Below are positions 40,968-50,421 of a DNA stretch of 64,000 nucleotides, piece after piece (position 1 is the stretch's first letter; the number at the start of each line of letters is the position of its first letter). Where the stretch lies: contig NZ_CP121648.1 in NCBI RefSeq assembly GCF_029714205.1, forward strand, positions 3,676,001-3,740,000, read 5' to 3'. Position numbers and translations under genes: made by a program. The stretch is from Methylobacterium sp. CB376 (GTDB lineage: Bacteria > Pseudomonadota > Alphaproteobacteria > Rhizobiales > Beijerinckiaceae). The notes beneath the pieces are model-generated. The model was not told the DNA's origin. It was given only the letters and a program-made list of their open reading frames with translations, and searched no databases.

Positions 40968-43889
40968 TTACATTCCGATTTGCAAGTGAGGTGCAGGTGG
41001 CGTGTCTCGATTGGGCGCGGAACACAGCTGCTCAATGACATCGAACAGTTCCGTCCACTTGATCGGCTTGCCGACGTGGGCGTCCATGCCACCGGCCCGG
41101 CACCGCTCTGCATCCTCGTTCATGGCATTCGCCGTGAGCGCCACGATCGGCATCGGAGGCCGACCCTGCGCACGCTCCCACGCCCGCACCGCAGCCGTTG
41201 CACCAAGCCCGTCGAGCACCGGCATCTGCACGTCCATGAGCACGATGTCGAAGGCCGGTCCTGTCTTGATCGCCTCCACGGCTTGAGCCCCGTCCTCAAC
41301 AAGCACGACCTCGTAGCCCCGGCGGCTCAGCACGGCGCGGATCACCTCCTGGTTTATCTCGTTGTCCTCGGCAACCAGGATCCGGTGGCCGCGGGCAACA
41401 GGACCCGCGAGGACTTGCGGCGCGGCCTGACCCTGTCGATCCGACTCGGCCAAGGGCAGCGGCAGTTCGAACCAGAAGGTCGAGCCTCGCCCAGGAACGC
41501 TCTCCACGCCGATCGTGCCCCCCATGAGTTCCACGAGACGCTTGCAGATCACCAGACCCAGGCCCGTGCCGCCGTAGCGACGGGTGGTCGAAGCGTCGGC
41601 TTGACTGAACCGCTCGAACAGCAGGGGCAGCTTGTCGGCCGGGATGCCGATGCCAGTGTCCGTGACCGCGACCCGCACTCGCCCGGTGCTCGCCGCGAAG
41701 CCAACCCGCATCGTGATCTCACCTCTCGGCGTGAACTTCACGGCGTTGCTGGCGAGGTTGAGCAGGATCTGGCGCAAGCGGGTCGGATCGCCGACGAACC
41801 GGTCAGGCGCGTCACCCTCGATGTCCGTGACCAGCCGGAGCGGCTTGTCCTTGGCGCTCTCCGCGACCAGGGCCCGACAGCTCTCGACGAGCGCCCGCAG
41901 AGAGAAAGGCACGCTCTCGATCGCCATCTGGCCGGCTTCGATCTTGGAGAAGTCCAGGATGTCGTTGACGATGGCCAGGAGCGAGCGCCCGGCCTCCTGC
42001 GCCAGCCCGACCAGGTGCCGCTGGGCGTCCGACAGCGAGGCGTCGCCGGCCAAGAGATCATGCACGCCGAGCATGCCGGTGAGCGGCGTCCTGAGCTCGT
42101 GGCTCATGTTGGCCAGGAACTCGGCCTTGGCCCGGGCGCCAGCCTCCGCCTCGACCCTGGCCCGCTCCAGATGGCGTTCCTGACGGACCCGCTGGGTGAC
42201 GTCCCGGATGGCGGTGACGATGGTGACCTCGTCGGCGTCCTCGATCCGCTTGTACGCGGCCTCGACCCAGACGTAGTGCCCCGCCTTGTGCTTGAGGCGG
42301 AACACGACCGAGGCGGTCGGCCTCTCCCGGGAGAGGCTCGCTGCAGCCGCCGACACCCGGTTCAGATCATCCGGGTGAAGGCAGTCGCGCACCCTGATCC
42401 GGTGCGCCTCCTCGACCGCGTAGCCGAGCATGGCGTGCACCGAGGGCGAGATGTAGGAGCGGCGCCCGTCGGCGTGGCCGAGGACGATCAGGTCGGAGAC
42501 GTTGTCGGCGAGAACCTTGTAGCGGGCCTCGCTCTCACGCCGGGCCCGCTCCGCGCCATGCCGGGCGGTGATGTCGGTGTAGGTTCGCACCGCACCACCG
42601 CCCGCCAGGGGCACGGTGCGGATCTCCAGAACGGTGCCGTTCGGACGCTCGCGCTCGTAGGTGTGCTCCCTGGGCTCGAGTCCCGCCGTGGCCACCCAGG
42701 TGCGGAAGGCCTCGTCGGAATGGGCGAACTCGTTGTGCGCGAGCTGGTGATTGCGCACCGCCGTGAAAGTTGGCTTTCGCGCCATGAAGGCAGGGGGTAG
42801 ATCGAGGAGTTCCAGGGCGCGCCGGTTGCAGACCTGGACCCGATCGTCGGCATCGATCATCATCAGACCTTGGTCCATGTTCTCGAGCGTCACAGCGAGC
42901 AGGTCCGCGCTCGCGCGCGCCTCGGCTTCGGCGGCCCGCACGCGCCGGTCGCGCCGCCCGAGGCCGACACCGAGCCCGACGAGAGCGAGCACCGCCGTGC
43001 TGATCGCGCTGGCCTGGACGAGCGCCTCCCGCCGCCAAGCCGCGAGGGCGTCATCGGTCGCGATCCCGGCCGTGACCACCAAGGCGGGGTACTTCACCAG
43101 CCGCTCGTAGGCGACGATGCGCTTGACGCCATCGATGGGTGCCGGTGGCGCGTCGTAGACGCCGGTCGAGATGCGTCTCAGGTTGTGGAAGAGAGGCGTG
43201 GACGAGAAGTCCTTGTCCTGGCTCTCGGTCGGTGCCGCTGGGTCTCGCGAGAGGAGCCTGCCGTTCGAGCTCCACAACCCGATCGTCCCTCGCTCGCCTA
43301 GGCCGAAGGTCGCGTAGAACTGTGCGAAGTAGTCCGGCTCCAGTTCGGCCACAACGACGCCGGCGAACGAGCCATCGAAATTGTTCAGCCGCCGCGCGAG
43401 AGGGAGGATCGGCTTCTGATCGTAATGGCTGCGGATCAGCGCACCGATGAACATGGCCCGATCTTCCGGGTGATCTCGGAGCCAAGCGAAGTAAGGCCGA
43501 TCGGCGCTGCTGAGGGGGGGATGCGGCGAGAGGGAGTCGGCAATCCACGAGCCGCTCGCATCGGTGATGGCGATATTGCGCACCTGCGCAATGGTCCCGG
43601 TGCGGCGGACGAGAAAACTCCCCAGGGTTGCTCGATCAGGGTTGCCCTCGACCCACTCGGTCGTGCCCGAGAGGATGAGGTCCACGGCCTCGATGGTGCG
43701 CTCGGCGTGCTGGGCCAGTGAACGGCTGAGATTGCGGGCGTCCTTGCGCGCGTCCGCGAGAGCAGCGTCGCGTGAGCGCATGATCTGCCACGCGCCGAGG
43801 GTCACCAGGAGCAAGGCAGTGAGCAAGGTGATGCCGACCGCACCGCGCAGGGGATAGGCAGAACGAGGACGGAGGGGCACGAACTGCAT
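40968..43889 (-). CDS. Membrane-bound hybrid sensor histidine kinase
   Basis: The 973-residue product has, in order: a membrane helix (about 17-37); an extracytoplasmic Cache-like sensor ([40 protein letters not shown]); a second helix near 285-308; a PAS domain with the [20 protein letters not shown] pattern; a second PAS with PAC segment; HisKA with [15 protein letters not shown] (phospho-acceptor His near 596); HATPase ([31 protein letters not shown]); and a C-terminal receiver ([21 protein letters not shown] with the acceptor Asp near 880). No HPt domain or partner regulator is adjacent, so it must signal to an unlinked protein. It may regulate the surface genes around it (inference). Confidence 0.9.
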   Translation of the reverse strand: MQFVPLRPRSAYPLRGAVGITLLTALLLVTLGAWQIMRSRDAALADARKDARNLSRSLAQHAERTIEAVDLILSGTTEWVEGNPDRATLGSFLVRRTGTIAQVRNIAITDASGSWIADSLSPHPPLSSADRPYFAWLRDHPEDRAMFIGALIRSHYDQKPILPLARRLNNFDGSFAGVVVAELEPDYFAQFYATFGLGERGTIGLWSSNGRLLSRDPAAPTESQDKDFSSTPLFHNLRRISTGVYDAPPAPIDGVKRIVAYERLVKYPALVVTAGIATDDALAAWRREALVQASAISTAVLALVGLGVGLGRRDRRVRAAEAEARASADLLAVTLENMDQGLMMIDADDRVQVCNRRALELLDLPPAFMARKPTFTAVRNHQLAHNEFAHSDEAFRTWVATAGLEPREHTYERERPNGTVLEIRTVPLAGGGAVRTYTDITARHGAERARRESEARYKVLADNVSDLIVLGHADGRRSYISPSVHAMLGYAVEEAHRIRVRDCLHPDDLNRVSAAAASLSRERPTASVVFRLKHKAGHYVWVEAAYKRIEDADEVTIVTAIRDVTQRVRQERHLERARVEAEAGARAKAEFLANMSHELRTPLTGMLGVHDLLAGDASLSDAQRHLVGLAQEAGRSLLAIVNDILDFSKIEAGQMAIESVPFSLRALVESCRALVAESAKDKPLRLVTDIEGDAPDRFVGDPTRLRQILLNLASNAVKFTPRGEITMRVGFAASTGRVRVAVTDTGIGIPADKLPLLFERFSQADASTTRRYGGTGLGLVICKRLVELMGGTIGVESVPGRGSTFWFELPLPLAESDRQGQAAPQVLAGPVARGHRILVAEDNEINQEVIRAVLSRRGYEVVLVEDGAQAVEAIKTGPAFDIVLMDVQMPVLDGLGATAAVRAWERAQGRPPMPIVALTANAMNEDAERCRAGGMDAHVGKPIKWTELFDVIEQLCSAPNRDTPPAPHLQIGM

Positions 43890-44478
43890 GGGGTGTCTCG
43901 AGGGACGCTGGACGATCCACGTACGACCGCGAGCATAGCCAACAGTGCTCTCCCAAGCTGAGGCCAGAGTGCGGTCCTACCCAGCTTACATCCCGCATGG
44001 CTCTCTCGGCCGCTCCACTTGCAGCGGGCGCGCAGCCGATCAGATTGGCACTTCGCTCAGCAAAAATCTCCCATTGTCCAGCGTATTTCGTAGGGTCAGA
44101 CTCTCAATTTTGTAGATAAAGAGCCGAAATCTCAGGTGCACAGAGAATAATAGTGCCCATGTGCACATCCAGACAAGCGATTTCTAAATTAATTCTGGAT
44201 GGACGGATCGATGTATTATCTATAAGTTTTTCCCTCGCTTGGGCACGGAACAAATCTCGTCGCAGGGTGCAGCCTCGCTTGAGGGCTAGTCTCGCGAAGC
44301 GGCGGACATGGCTGGTTCCATACGCCGCCCCGCTGTGGCTCCGGCTCTTCTCGCCTCAGCGCGCCGGGCGCGCTCTTTCGCCGCCTGCATGCGCTGCTCG
44401 CTGACTTTTCGAGCCTCGGTCAGCTCGTGCACGTTGCTGAGCGCCATCGACGAATCATAGCTCTCGTTCGCGTAGATC
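43890..44478. other. Gap containing only weak reading frames
   Basis: Bases 44,040-44,240 are AT-rich and probably hold promoters. On the minus strand, 44,286-44,480 could encode 64 residues (MIYANESYDSSMALSNVHEL, then a basic helix TEARKVSEQRMQAAKERARR) of plausible coiled-coil character, but no ribosome-binding site supports it. Nothing else can be assigned. Confidence 0.35.
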
Positions 44479-44829
44479 ATGCCCGATTCGATGACCCACA
44501 CCTCGGCGAGCACTGGTTGCGGGGCCTCACTCGCACCGTGGGAGGGGCTGTGGACCGCGCAGCAGGACCACTGCGCCACGGCCAAGGCGGGCGTCGCCAC
44601 CCCAGACATCGCGGCGATCAGGATCACGTCGACCGAGGTGCAGGGGCACGACATGCGCTGCAGGGTCGCGAGCAAGCGCCCTCAGGGCGACGAGGTCGCG
44701 GTCACGATGCAGTGCGCCTCCGGTGCGGATCGCTGGAACCGCACTGCCCGCTGGCAAGTCGGCGCAAGCGGCACGATGCTCGTTCAGACCGAGGACGGGC
44801 AGAAGATGTTCTTCTATCGCTGCCGGTGA
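44479..44829 (+). CDS. Small cysteine-containing protein, probably lacking its signal peptide
   Basis: From about residue 22 the product is well ordered (GLWTAQQDHCATAKAGVATP, IRITSTEVQGHDMRCRVASK, GTMLVQTEDGQKMFFYRCR), beta-rich, with four cysteines in this segment. It looks like a small periplasmic or secreted domain. The preceding residues (MPDSMTHTSASTGCG) are not a signal peptide, and an in-frame stop TAG lies just before the ATG at 44,479. The gene has therefore probably lost its original 5' end or is a relic. The family is not recognised. Confidence 0.45.
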   Translation: MPDSMTHTSASTGCGASLAPWEGLWTAQQDHCATAKAGVATPDIAAIRITSTEVQGHDMRCRVASKRPQGDEVAVTMQCASGADRWNRTARWQVGASGTMLVQTEDGQKMFFYRCR

Positions 44830-45312
44830 CGAGGCGGTCCGTGGCATGCCCATGGCGTTGGACAAGGCCTTCGCCAAAAGACCCTGCTCGACAGTGTCGG
44901 CAGGGTAAGTCCTTTTGGGGCGCTCTTGCGAGCGGTTGGTGCATAGGCGCCTAAGCTTGTGCCAGGCTGAGGATCGAGGGCGTAAAAAGGTCATTTACAC
45001 GCGGAGACAGCACACCAAGCGGTTGAGTTTCGCGGTTGTACTGTCCCATCTGCTGCCCGCCCCAGGTGGCGGAAACTGAACTCCGGCTTCGCCAGGAGGG
45101 GCCATTCTCCTAACGCGGTCGTCCTAAGAGGCCTGCCGCAGCCCCGCCGCGCCTCTGACGAGCGGGGCCGCGAGAGCCCGCCGCCTGTGATCGGCTGGCT
45201 TCGGTCTGAAGCCGGCCGCACAGCCTCAGAGCTCGGCCGGCGCTTCCTCCTCACCCCTGAAGTCTGACAAGCTGTCATTCTCGCCAGTGACGCTACGTCA
45301 TTTACTCCCGAT
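44830..45312. other. Gap without recognisable gene
   Basis: This 483-bp gap lies between two convergent genes. The frames on both strands are Arg/Ser-rich and lack ribosome-binding sites. CGAGAGCCCGCCGCCTGTGA and other GC-rich stretches can form hairpins, but no clean terminator is present. Confidence 0.4.
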
Positions 45313-46044
45313 CTAGATGTCTTCCATCCAATCAACATCACCATCCGCCAAGCTATAGCGCGCGGCAACGATCTTCAGCTTGTTCTCCTGGCGGAGACGA
45401 TCCTGTATGACCGTGCTCTGCGTCTTGAGGCGAGCGGCAACACGCCGTGCGTTCGAGCGCACGGCCGCATCCAGGAGGTCACTTGACTGGCCCCGGGCCG
45501 CGAGCACCGCTGGAATGATCGGCTGGACCATCTCGCCGATCACGCCCGGAAAGGTTGCGTTCTTCTCCACGACATCGACCGCCGCAGCGACAGCCCCGCA
45601 TGACTGGTGACCGAGGACGACGATCAGCGGGCAGCCGAGCACGCCCACGCCGTACTCAATGCTGCCGAGCGCGGCCGTGTCGACGGTGTTGCCCGCGTTG
45701 CGAACGATGAACAGTTCACCCAGGCCGCGGCCGAAGAGCAGCTCGGGGGGAACGCGACTGTCAGAGCAGCCGACGAGCACACAAAACGGCGCCTGGCCGC
45801 GCGCGAGTTCGACGCGCCGCTCGCGGCCCTGCTGAGCACGGTAGGGCGCCTCGGTGCGGAAGCTGTCGTTGCCCTCCTTGAGGATCTGCAACGCTTGGTC
45901 AGGGGTGAGCGTGGTCTTCGAAACGGGATCCGCAGCGAACGCCGGCTTACCGCCTCCCGAGAATGTGGCAGCCGCGGCAATAGCACCGCCGAGGAAAGCG
46001 CGCCTGGCAAGCGGAATGCAACACGAGCATGAGGCCTTCAGCAT
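45313..46044 (-). CDS. Beta-class carbonic anhydrase with Tat-type signal
   Basis: The 243-residue product begins MLKASCSCCIPLARRAFLGG, a twin-arginine export signal processed near AFAADP (about residue 38). The zinc and catalytic residues of beta carbonic anhydrases are complete: C93, D95 and R97 in VGCSDSRVPPE, H146 and C149 in GHQSCGAV. It interconverts CO2 and bicarbonate, here probably in the periplasm. GAGAGGAG precedes ATG 46,044. The gene overlaps by 7 bp the 3' end of the truncated accessory gene upstream on the same strand. Confidence 0.9.
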   Translation of the reverse strand: MLKASCSCCIPLARRAFLGGAIAAAATFSGGGKPAFAADPVSKTTLTPDQALQILKEGNDSFRTEAPYRAQQGRERRVELARGQAPFCVLVGCSDSRVPPELLFGRGLGELFIVRNAGNTVDTAALGSIEYGVGVLGCPLIVVLGHQSCGAVAAAVDVVEKNATFPGVIGEMVQPIIPAVLAARGQSSDLLDAAVRSNARRVAARLKTQSTVIQDRLRQENKLKIVAARYSLADGDVDWMEDI

Positions 46045-46283
46045 TGAGCGCTCCTCTCAGGAGGCGGGCTTCTGTGTCCCGCCCTAATCGGGGTCAACAC
46101 GCGGCGAGCCTCCACAGGTTCCTTGACGCGGCGCGGACTGCCTCGATCGCCAAGTGGCCGCCGGCTGGCCCGCAGTCCGTGCTTGCGGGCGTTCTGGCTC
46201 GCGCGCGCCTTGCCCTCCGCCGTGCGCGGGCCGCCGCCCCTCGGGGTCCCCGGCGTCGACTGCCCTGTCCGGCACGAGGTCAT
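46038..46283 (-). CDS. Hypothetical protein with GPRTAEGKARASQNARKHGL motif, probably truncated
   Basis: The start ATG 46,283 lies one base after the stop of the HNH/DUF gene (TGAGATG), so translation is coupled. Residues about 16-36 show GPRTAEGKARASQNARKHGL. This motif begins many short proteins of mobile or prophage-like loci in alphaproteobacteria. After it, family members normally continue for over 100 residues; here the frame ends after 81 residues at the carbonic anhydrase start, so the gene seems cut off. Its function is unknown. Confidence 0.55.
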   Translation of the reverse strand: MTSCRTGQSTPGTPRGGGPRTAEGKARASQNARKHGLRASRRPLGDRGSPRRVKEPVEARRVLTPIRAGHRSPPPERSAQC

Positions 46284-46284
46284 C

Positions 46285-47472
46285 TCAGCCTTGAGGGAGC
46301 GAAGCCCCCTCCCCCGCCACGGGCTCGACATTGAGCACGTCCGTCGAGGCGGCGCGCAGCTGTTGGCCAACGCTGGTGCGGCTGCGCTCGATCTCGCGAA
46401 GCAGGGCATCGCGCCGGTGGTCGGCTGCGGCTGCCATGCGGTCGATGCGCTCCATGTCGGAGAGCCGGAGGTGGAACGCCGCCGCGGTCACGTCAGCAGT
46501 CGTCGAGCCGCGTGATGCAAGTCTGTTGTCGACCTCGGCTCGGCTCTCTGCTTCGCCTCCGAGCCAGCCGAGCGCGAGCTTCCTGGCTCGGGCTTCCGCA
46601 GACTTGATTTCGAACGTTCCCCCATATTGGCTCCCCAGAAACGTCGGGTGCAGCAAGTTCGTTAGGGCCGCAAAGTGACCCTGCTTGAGGATCTCGAGTC
46701 GCATGCGCCGCAGGCGCTTGGCTTCCCAGATCAGGTCGACGACGTCTTTAACCCAGATCGCCTCGATTGCGTCCGCCGGTCTGACCTTCCGCACGATCTC
46801 GCGCAGGAGCGCGTCGTACTGATGCGGGCTCTCACCCGGGAGAACCGGCCGGTCGTCGAACATGAAACCGAGCTGGTGCGGGACGGCGGGCAGGATGTCG
46901 GTCGTGGGGGCCGTCTCGGACGCCTGTGCCTGTGAGGATGGGGTGGACGGCTGGTCGTGCGGGGCGGGCATGATCTGATCTGTTCGATGTTCGTTCACCA
47001 TGCCAGGTGGGTTGTTGCCCGTGCAAGGAGGATGTGGATCAGATGGTTTGTTGTGCACGCGTGAGCGCGTCCCGGAGATCGGGGCCCGGCAGGCGACGGC
47101 GTCCGGGCTGTCCGTCTCGGGCTCCTCGCCATTTCGCATGACCACGCGGCCGTTGATCTTGCGCTTGAAGCGTGTGCCGCGCGAGCCGGGGACGGGGCGG
47201 CTCGGCTCTGCGGCCCCGAGGTGCTGGATCTTCTGCCGCTTGGCCTGCGCCGTGCGGGCGTGGTCGTCGCGGGTCTTGGTGCGCCCGCAGGCCTCGTGGG
47301 CTGGCCCCATGTTGGCGAGATCATCGGCCCCGCCGAGCTCGAGGGCCCGGATGTGCTCGACGATCCAGCGCTCGCGGACGCCGTCGATCGGCGCTTCGCA
47401 GATGACGCAGACGCCTCCGGTTCTCTCCCAAGCCTGCAGGCGGCGGTGGGCGGAGAGGGAGCGGCGGGGCAT
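46285..47472 (-). CDS. HNH-endonuclease-domain protein with long C-terminal extension
   Basis: With start ATG 47,472 (AGGA nine bases before it; the frame also has ATG 47,505), the 395-residue product opens with an HNH domain: RRLQAWERTGGVCVICEAPI, RWIVEHIRALELGGADDLAN and MGPAHEACGRTKTRDDHA, with the H-N-H residues in place. A low-complexity linker spans about residues 110-200. The C-terminal half is a separate helical domain (HQYDALLREIVRKVRPADAI, EAIWVKDVVDLIWEAKRLRR) that usually occurs as its own protein. The two may once have been separate genes. The likely role is a mobile-element or phage-type nuclease locus. A fragment of the HNH part is at 38,985. Confidence 0.7.
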   Translation of the reverse strand: MPRRSLSAHRRLQAWERTGGVCVICEAPIDGVRERWIVEHIRALELGGADDLANMGPAHEACGRTKTRDDHARTAQAKRQKIQHLGAAEPSRPVPGSRGTRFKRKINGRVVMRNGEEPETDSPDAVACRAPISGTRSRVHNKPSDPHPPCTGNNPPGMVNEHRTDQIMPAPHDQPSTPSSQAQASETAPTTDILPAVPHQLGFMFDDRPVLPGESPHQYDALLREIVRKVRPADAIEAIWVKDVVDLIWEAKRLRRMRLEILKQGHFAALTNLLHPTFLGSQYGGTFEIKSAEARARKLALGWLGGEAESRAEVDNRLASRGSTTADVTAAAFHLRLSDMERIDRMAAAADHRRDALLREIERSRTSVGQQLRAASTDVLNVEPVAGEGASLPQG

Positions 47473-47485
47473 GGTGCCGACGTCC

Positions 47486-47722
47486 TCAGGGGCGACGTAC
47501 GGCATGGCGGGACTCGGTGGCGGCGGGAGAGCGGCGGGAGAGAGCTCTAAGCGCGCGGTGGGAGAGACTCTCCCACTCGCAGAGGAGGCGCTCGTAGCGC
47601 TCGATGAGGGCGCGGAGCTCTGCGTCGTCCTCGCGGGCGACGAGGGTCGCCGCGAGTCCGAGGGAGGCGACAGTTGGGCGTGCGGGATCGGCCGCACGTG
47701 AGCGCGGTGCTTTCTTGGTCAT
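47486..47722 (-). CDS. Small helical hypothetical protein
   Basis: The 78 residues start MTKKAPRSRAADPARPTVAS and have a well-formed acidic helix DDAELRALIERYERLLCEWE near the middle. It lies 13 bp upstream of the preferred HNH start on the same strand, as part of a compact operon. No domain is recognised; a DNA-associated or regulatory accessory to the nuclease is possible. Confidence is limited by its size and by the lack of a strong ribosome-binding site. Confidence 0.5.
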   Translation of the reverse strand: MTKKAPRSRAADPARPTVASLGLAATLVAREDDAELRALIERYERLLCEWESLSHRALRALSRRSPAATESRHAVRRP

Positions 47723-47793
47723 CGGAAGCGTCGCCTGTCTCGTGAGAGCGAGGGGTGAACGGCTGAGAGCCTTTAGGTCCGGGCCGGGGATGG

Positions 47794-47925
47794 TTACGGC
47801 GGCAGCGCGCCCTCACCACAGCGGGCGAGCTTCAGGGCGAAGCGGTCGCGCAGCAGACGGGCGGCCTCGGTGGCAAGAACAGAGCAGGAGGCGGCGTGGT
47901 CGGTCTGGGCGGCGATGCCGACCAT
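47794..47925 (-). CDS. 43-residue coupled peptide in the HNH operon
   Basis: The start ATG 47,925 lies one base after the stop TGA of the upstream gene (TGACATG), so translation is probably coupled. The peptide (MVGIAAQTDHAASCSVLATE, ARLLRDRFALKLARCGEGAL) is helical with two cysteines. It is unknown and could be a small accessory protein; at this length the call rests mainly on the coupling. Confidence 0.4.
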   Translation of the reverse strand: MVGIAAQTDHAASCSVLATEAARLLRDRFALKLARCGEGALPP

Positions 47926-47926
47926 G

Positions 47927-48244
47927 TCAGTGCGCCCAAGCGAAGCGAGCAGCCTTGGCGACCTGCCAGACGCCCTTGAGGGCAGCAGAAAGACAGACGC
48001 TCCACGCCTCTCCCGTGCAGGCGCGGTGGCTGCGTGCCGCAGCAATGGCAGCGGTCATGAGGGCACGGCGATTGTAAGAGCCGGCGACGACAAGGGGGGC
48101 GGTGGTGCGAGCCCGATCAGCGGCCAGCTTGACGAAGACAGTAGCCCGCGCGATGGCCTTTCTCTCGCCCGGCCTAAACGCGCGGCGCGGCGCGTCGAGG
48201 TCGTGCATCACTTGTGACCACGAGAAGGAGCGCCGGGCGGACAT
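47927..48244 (-). CDS. Hypothetical basic protein, first gene of the HNH operon
   Basis: The 105-residue product starts at ATG 48,244 with AGAGG upstream. It contains MSARRSFSWSQVMHDLDAPR and ends ALKGVWQVAKAARFAWAH, with a helical, basic, alanine-rich middle. It looks like the small DNA- or nucleoid-associated proteins at the head of prophage-like operons, but I do not recognise the family with certainty. The divergent Xre gene begins 98 bp away, so the two probably share an operator region. Confidence 0.55.
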   Translation of the reverse strand: MSARRSFSWSQVMHDLDAPRRAFRPGERKAIARATVFVKLAADRARTTAPLVVAGSYNRRALMTAAIAAARSHRACTGEAWSVCLSAALKGVWQVAKAARFAWAH

Positions 48245-48342
48245 TAACGAACCTCTAGCATCGCTTCTGCTACTATTCGGATCATAGCTCGTCTCGACGA
48301 GCCGTCAACCCATTACGCATCATTTTCGAGCCGAAAAGCATC

Positions 48343-48576
48343 ATGTATCGATCGCAGCTTCGTGCCGCTCGAGCGCTCATTGGCTGGTCCCAAGACGCGC
48401 TGTCAGAAGCGTCTGGCGTGTCAGTCGCCACCATCAAGAGATTAGAACCGGGAGAGGGCTTATTGCAGACCCGTCTGGAGACGCTCGAGAAGCTGCGGCG
48501 TGCGCTTGAGGCGCAAGGCGTGGTATTCACCAACGGCGGAGAGCCAGGCGTCAAGCTAGTTAGAAGGTTAGAATGA
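48343..48576 (+). CDS. Xre-family HTH regulator
   Basis: The 77-residue protein is almost entirely a helix-turn-helix of the Xre/Cro type: YRSQLRAARALIGWSQDALS, EASGVSVATIKRLEPGEG, then LETLEKLRRALEAQGVVFTN. The last segment, in which the regulated helix ends with V-V-F-T-N-G-G-E-P-G-V-K-L, is common in alphaproteobacterial accessory loci. It is divergent from the HNH operon and likely represses it. The upstream DNA is AT-rich (CATTACGCATCATTTTCGAG), consistent with a promoter. Confidence 0.8.
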   Translation: MYRSQLRAARALIGWSQDALSEASGVSVATIKRLEPGEGLLQTRLETLEKLRRALEAQGVVFTNGGEPGVKLVRRLE

Positions 48577-48753
48577 CACTGGTCAACATCTCTTGCCGAA
48601 GCGATCGACCGGTGAAATCTGTTAAGGTGGAGGCGTCGCATGGCCGAAGCTGCTATCTGACCGTGCGAGTTGGACGCCTTTGCACGGGACCTCGAACGTG
48701 TGGTCAGACGCAAGACGCTGGGGTCGAGATGCTCAAGAAAGCGCTGCCCGTAG

Positions 48754-49118
48754 CGCACCTGCGACATGCGCTGGTGGGCGACCGATCCGGCGATCGTGGC
48801 CTGCGCGGAGGAGCCGACGCCGGAGCGGGTCGCCTACGCGACGGAGCGGCTGGGCGTGATCCTCTCGGCCTACACGGTCTATCTCGACCTCTGGGTCTGC
48901 GACGCGGCCGGTCGGGTCGTGGCGAATGGCCGGCCCGACCGCTTTCCCGCGATTCGCGGCGCGAGCGTCGCCCACGAGGAGTGGTTCCGGCGCGCGGCGG
49001 CCCTGCCGAACGGCGACACCTACGTGGCGGCCGAGGTGGCGACGCGCCCGCTCCTCCAGGGCGCGCAGGCCGCGACCAACTGCGCCAGCATCCGGGCGGA
49101 CGGGCGATCCGACGGGGG
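48754..49118 (+). pseudogene. Partial copy of the chemoreceptor-like gene (sensor part)
   Basis: About 365 bp are nearly identical to 26,469-26,833, the start of the sensor domain in the chemoreceptor-like gene; only a handful of substitutions were seen by eye. The copy opens at [20 protein letters not shown] and ends at IRADGRSDGG, where the match stops abruptly and reads into a curlin-like sequence. It lacks the signalling helix and most of the sensor. The high identity implies a recent duplication or gene conversion. Confidence 0.85.
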
Positions 49119-49121
49119 ATA

Positions 49122-49640
49122 CGCAGATCGGACCGCCCTCGCCGTCGCGGCTGCCCTCTGGTGCGCCTCCTCTCCGCTGGCGGGCGAGATCTGGCTCCAT
49201 GACGTCGCGGCGACCAGCTTGAGCGAGCCGGGATCCGCCCGGTCCGGTGCCGGATTGCTGATCCGGCCCCCCTTCCTCAACAAGCGGTAGCGCCAGCGCA
49301 ACGGTCCTTTTCGCCACCGGATCCAGAGGCAAGGCTCACGTGATCTCGTCCGGGACGAGACTGCGGGGTCCCGGCGACGGTCTCCCAATCGCCTCAACAC
49401 GACAGAGGAGAGTCGTCGTCGGGCGCCCGGCTGCGCACTCCTGAAAGCAACCGGTCAGTTGTAATGCAGGAGGGCAAACACCTGCTGGTTATCGCCTTCC
49501 GAACAGGATCGCGGAACGCGGCAGATCTGCAACAGCGTGGCACGCGTGACACGGTCACCGCCCAGCAGAGCGGCGTTGGCAATCGCGTGGTTTCAGTGCA
49601 GATCGGTTCCGGCCGGTATTTGACGTTGCGTCATATCTAA
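49122..49640 (+). pseudogene. Curlin-like gene, disrupted
   Basis: Directly after the chemoreceptor fragment, the frame reads RTALAVAAALWCASSPLAGE, a signal peptide with its start lost. The same frame has a TAG at 49,288-49,290, continues with RIQRQGSRDLV, and then a shift of frame near 49,360 gives QSPQHDRGESSSGARLRTPE, SNRSVVMQEGKHLLVIAFRT, GSRNAADLQQRG, TRDTVTAQQSGVGNRVVSVQ and IGSG to the TAA at 49,640. The spaced N, Q and G residues (Q-x-G-x-x-N) are the curlin/CsgA repeat signature. It is a non-functional amyloid-subunit gene with one nonsense and at least one frameshift change. Confidence 0.65.
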
Positions 49641-50421
49641 CGTGGCCGCATCAGTGCGCGAATTACGCTGGCCATTTAAAGCAAAAAGTCCGCATTTGGC
49701 ACGACAAACGCACCAACCAGCAACATTGCATTATGGTTATCTGAACCGTAAAACGAGTTACAGAGCGTTGATACCAGCATGACAATCGTCAACGCACCGC
49801 TCGTGCGCCCATTATTCCTCGGTAAAAAACCGCATAATCCTAAATTTGCTAGCCCATATGTTGCTACAGAGGGTGATCAACGCCCCCGCCGGCCCTGTCA
49901 TCAAATACACACATGTGGTCGAAAACGGCCGCTCCTTGCGCCCCAACACCACCATTGAGCGGGAGAGCGCCGCGGTTCCGACAGGCTGCATTTTAAGATC
50001 TGCCAGACGTCACCTGCCAGTTCCTGCTGCAAAAACTGCGATGCTCGGCCAGACATAACGGGGCCGGCGCGGACCTGCTGCTCAGCTTCAAGATAGCAAC
50101 CGTGGCCGTTTCCCAGCGGCGAAGGCTTGCCCCAGGATGCCGAAATCGCTTGCCTGGCGATCTCGGGATCTTCCATGTCATTTGACCGACCCCCGATCTT
50201 ATGAACGAATACAGGCGCAGACAGGCAACTAATTCAAATGCATTATGCGCATTAGCTACAATGCACAGCAGATTGCGCAGACCGAATTATCGTCCTCGAC
50301 AGGCTGACAGATTGGGTTATGAAGTCGCTAAGGTCGCAGCAGGACGGCAGGCCCGCTTTGAGACCCCGCCGCGGTCGGATCAATCGGGTGATACCGATCC
50401 GGTTCCACAATGGAGAACAAT
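49641..50421. other. AT-rich gap between two curlin-like sequences
   Basis: Bases 49,640-49,860 are strikingly AT-rich for this genome (ATTTAAAGCAAAAAGTCCGC, CGGTAAAAAACCGCATAATC), which suggests an old promoter. A frame from 49,846 to 50,058 (MLAHMLLQRVINAPAGPVIK) and several minus-strand frames exist, but none is convincing. A 6-bp inverted repeat CGGATC/GATCCG (50,376-50,401) lies just before the next gene's ribosome-binding site. Confidence 0.4.

Noticed and set aside
49846..50058. Possible curli chaperone (CsgH-like) or other secreted protein between the two curlin-like sequences
   Set aside because: I translated the strands looking for the CsgH pattern and found no cysteine/beta-strand match; the frame lacks a ribosome-binding site.
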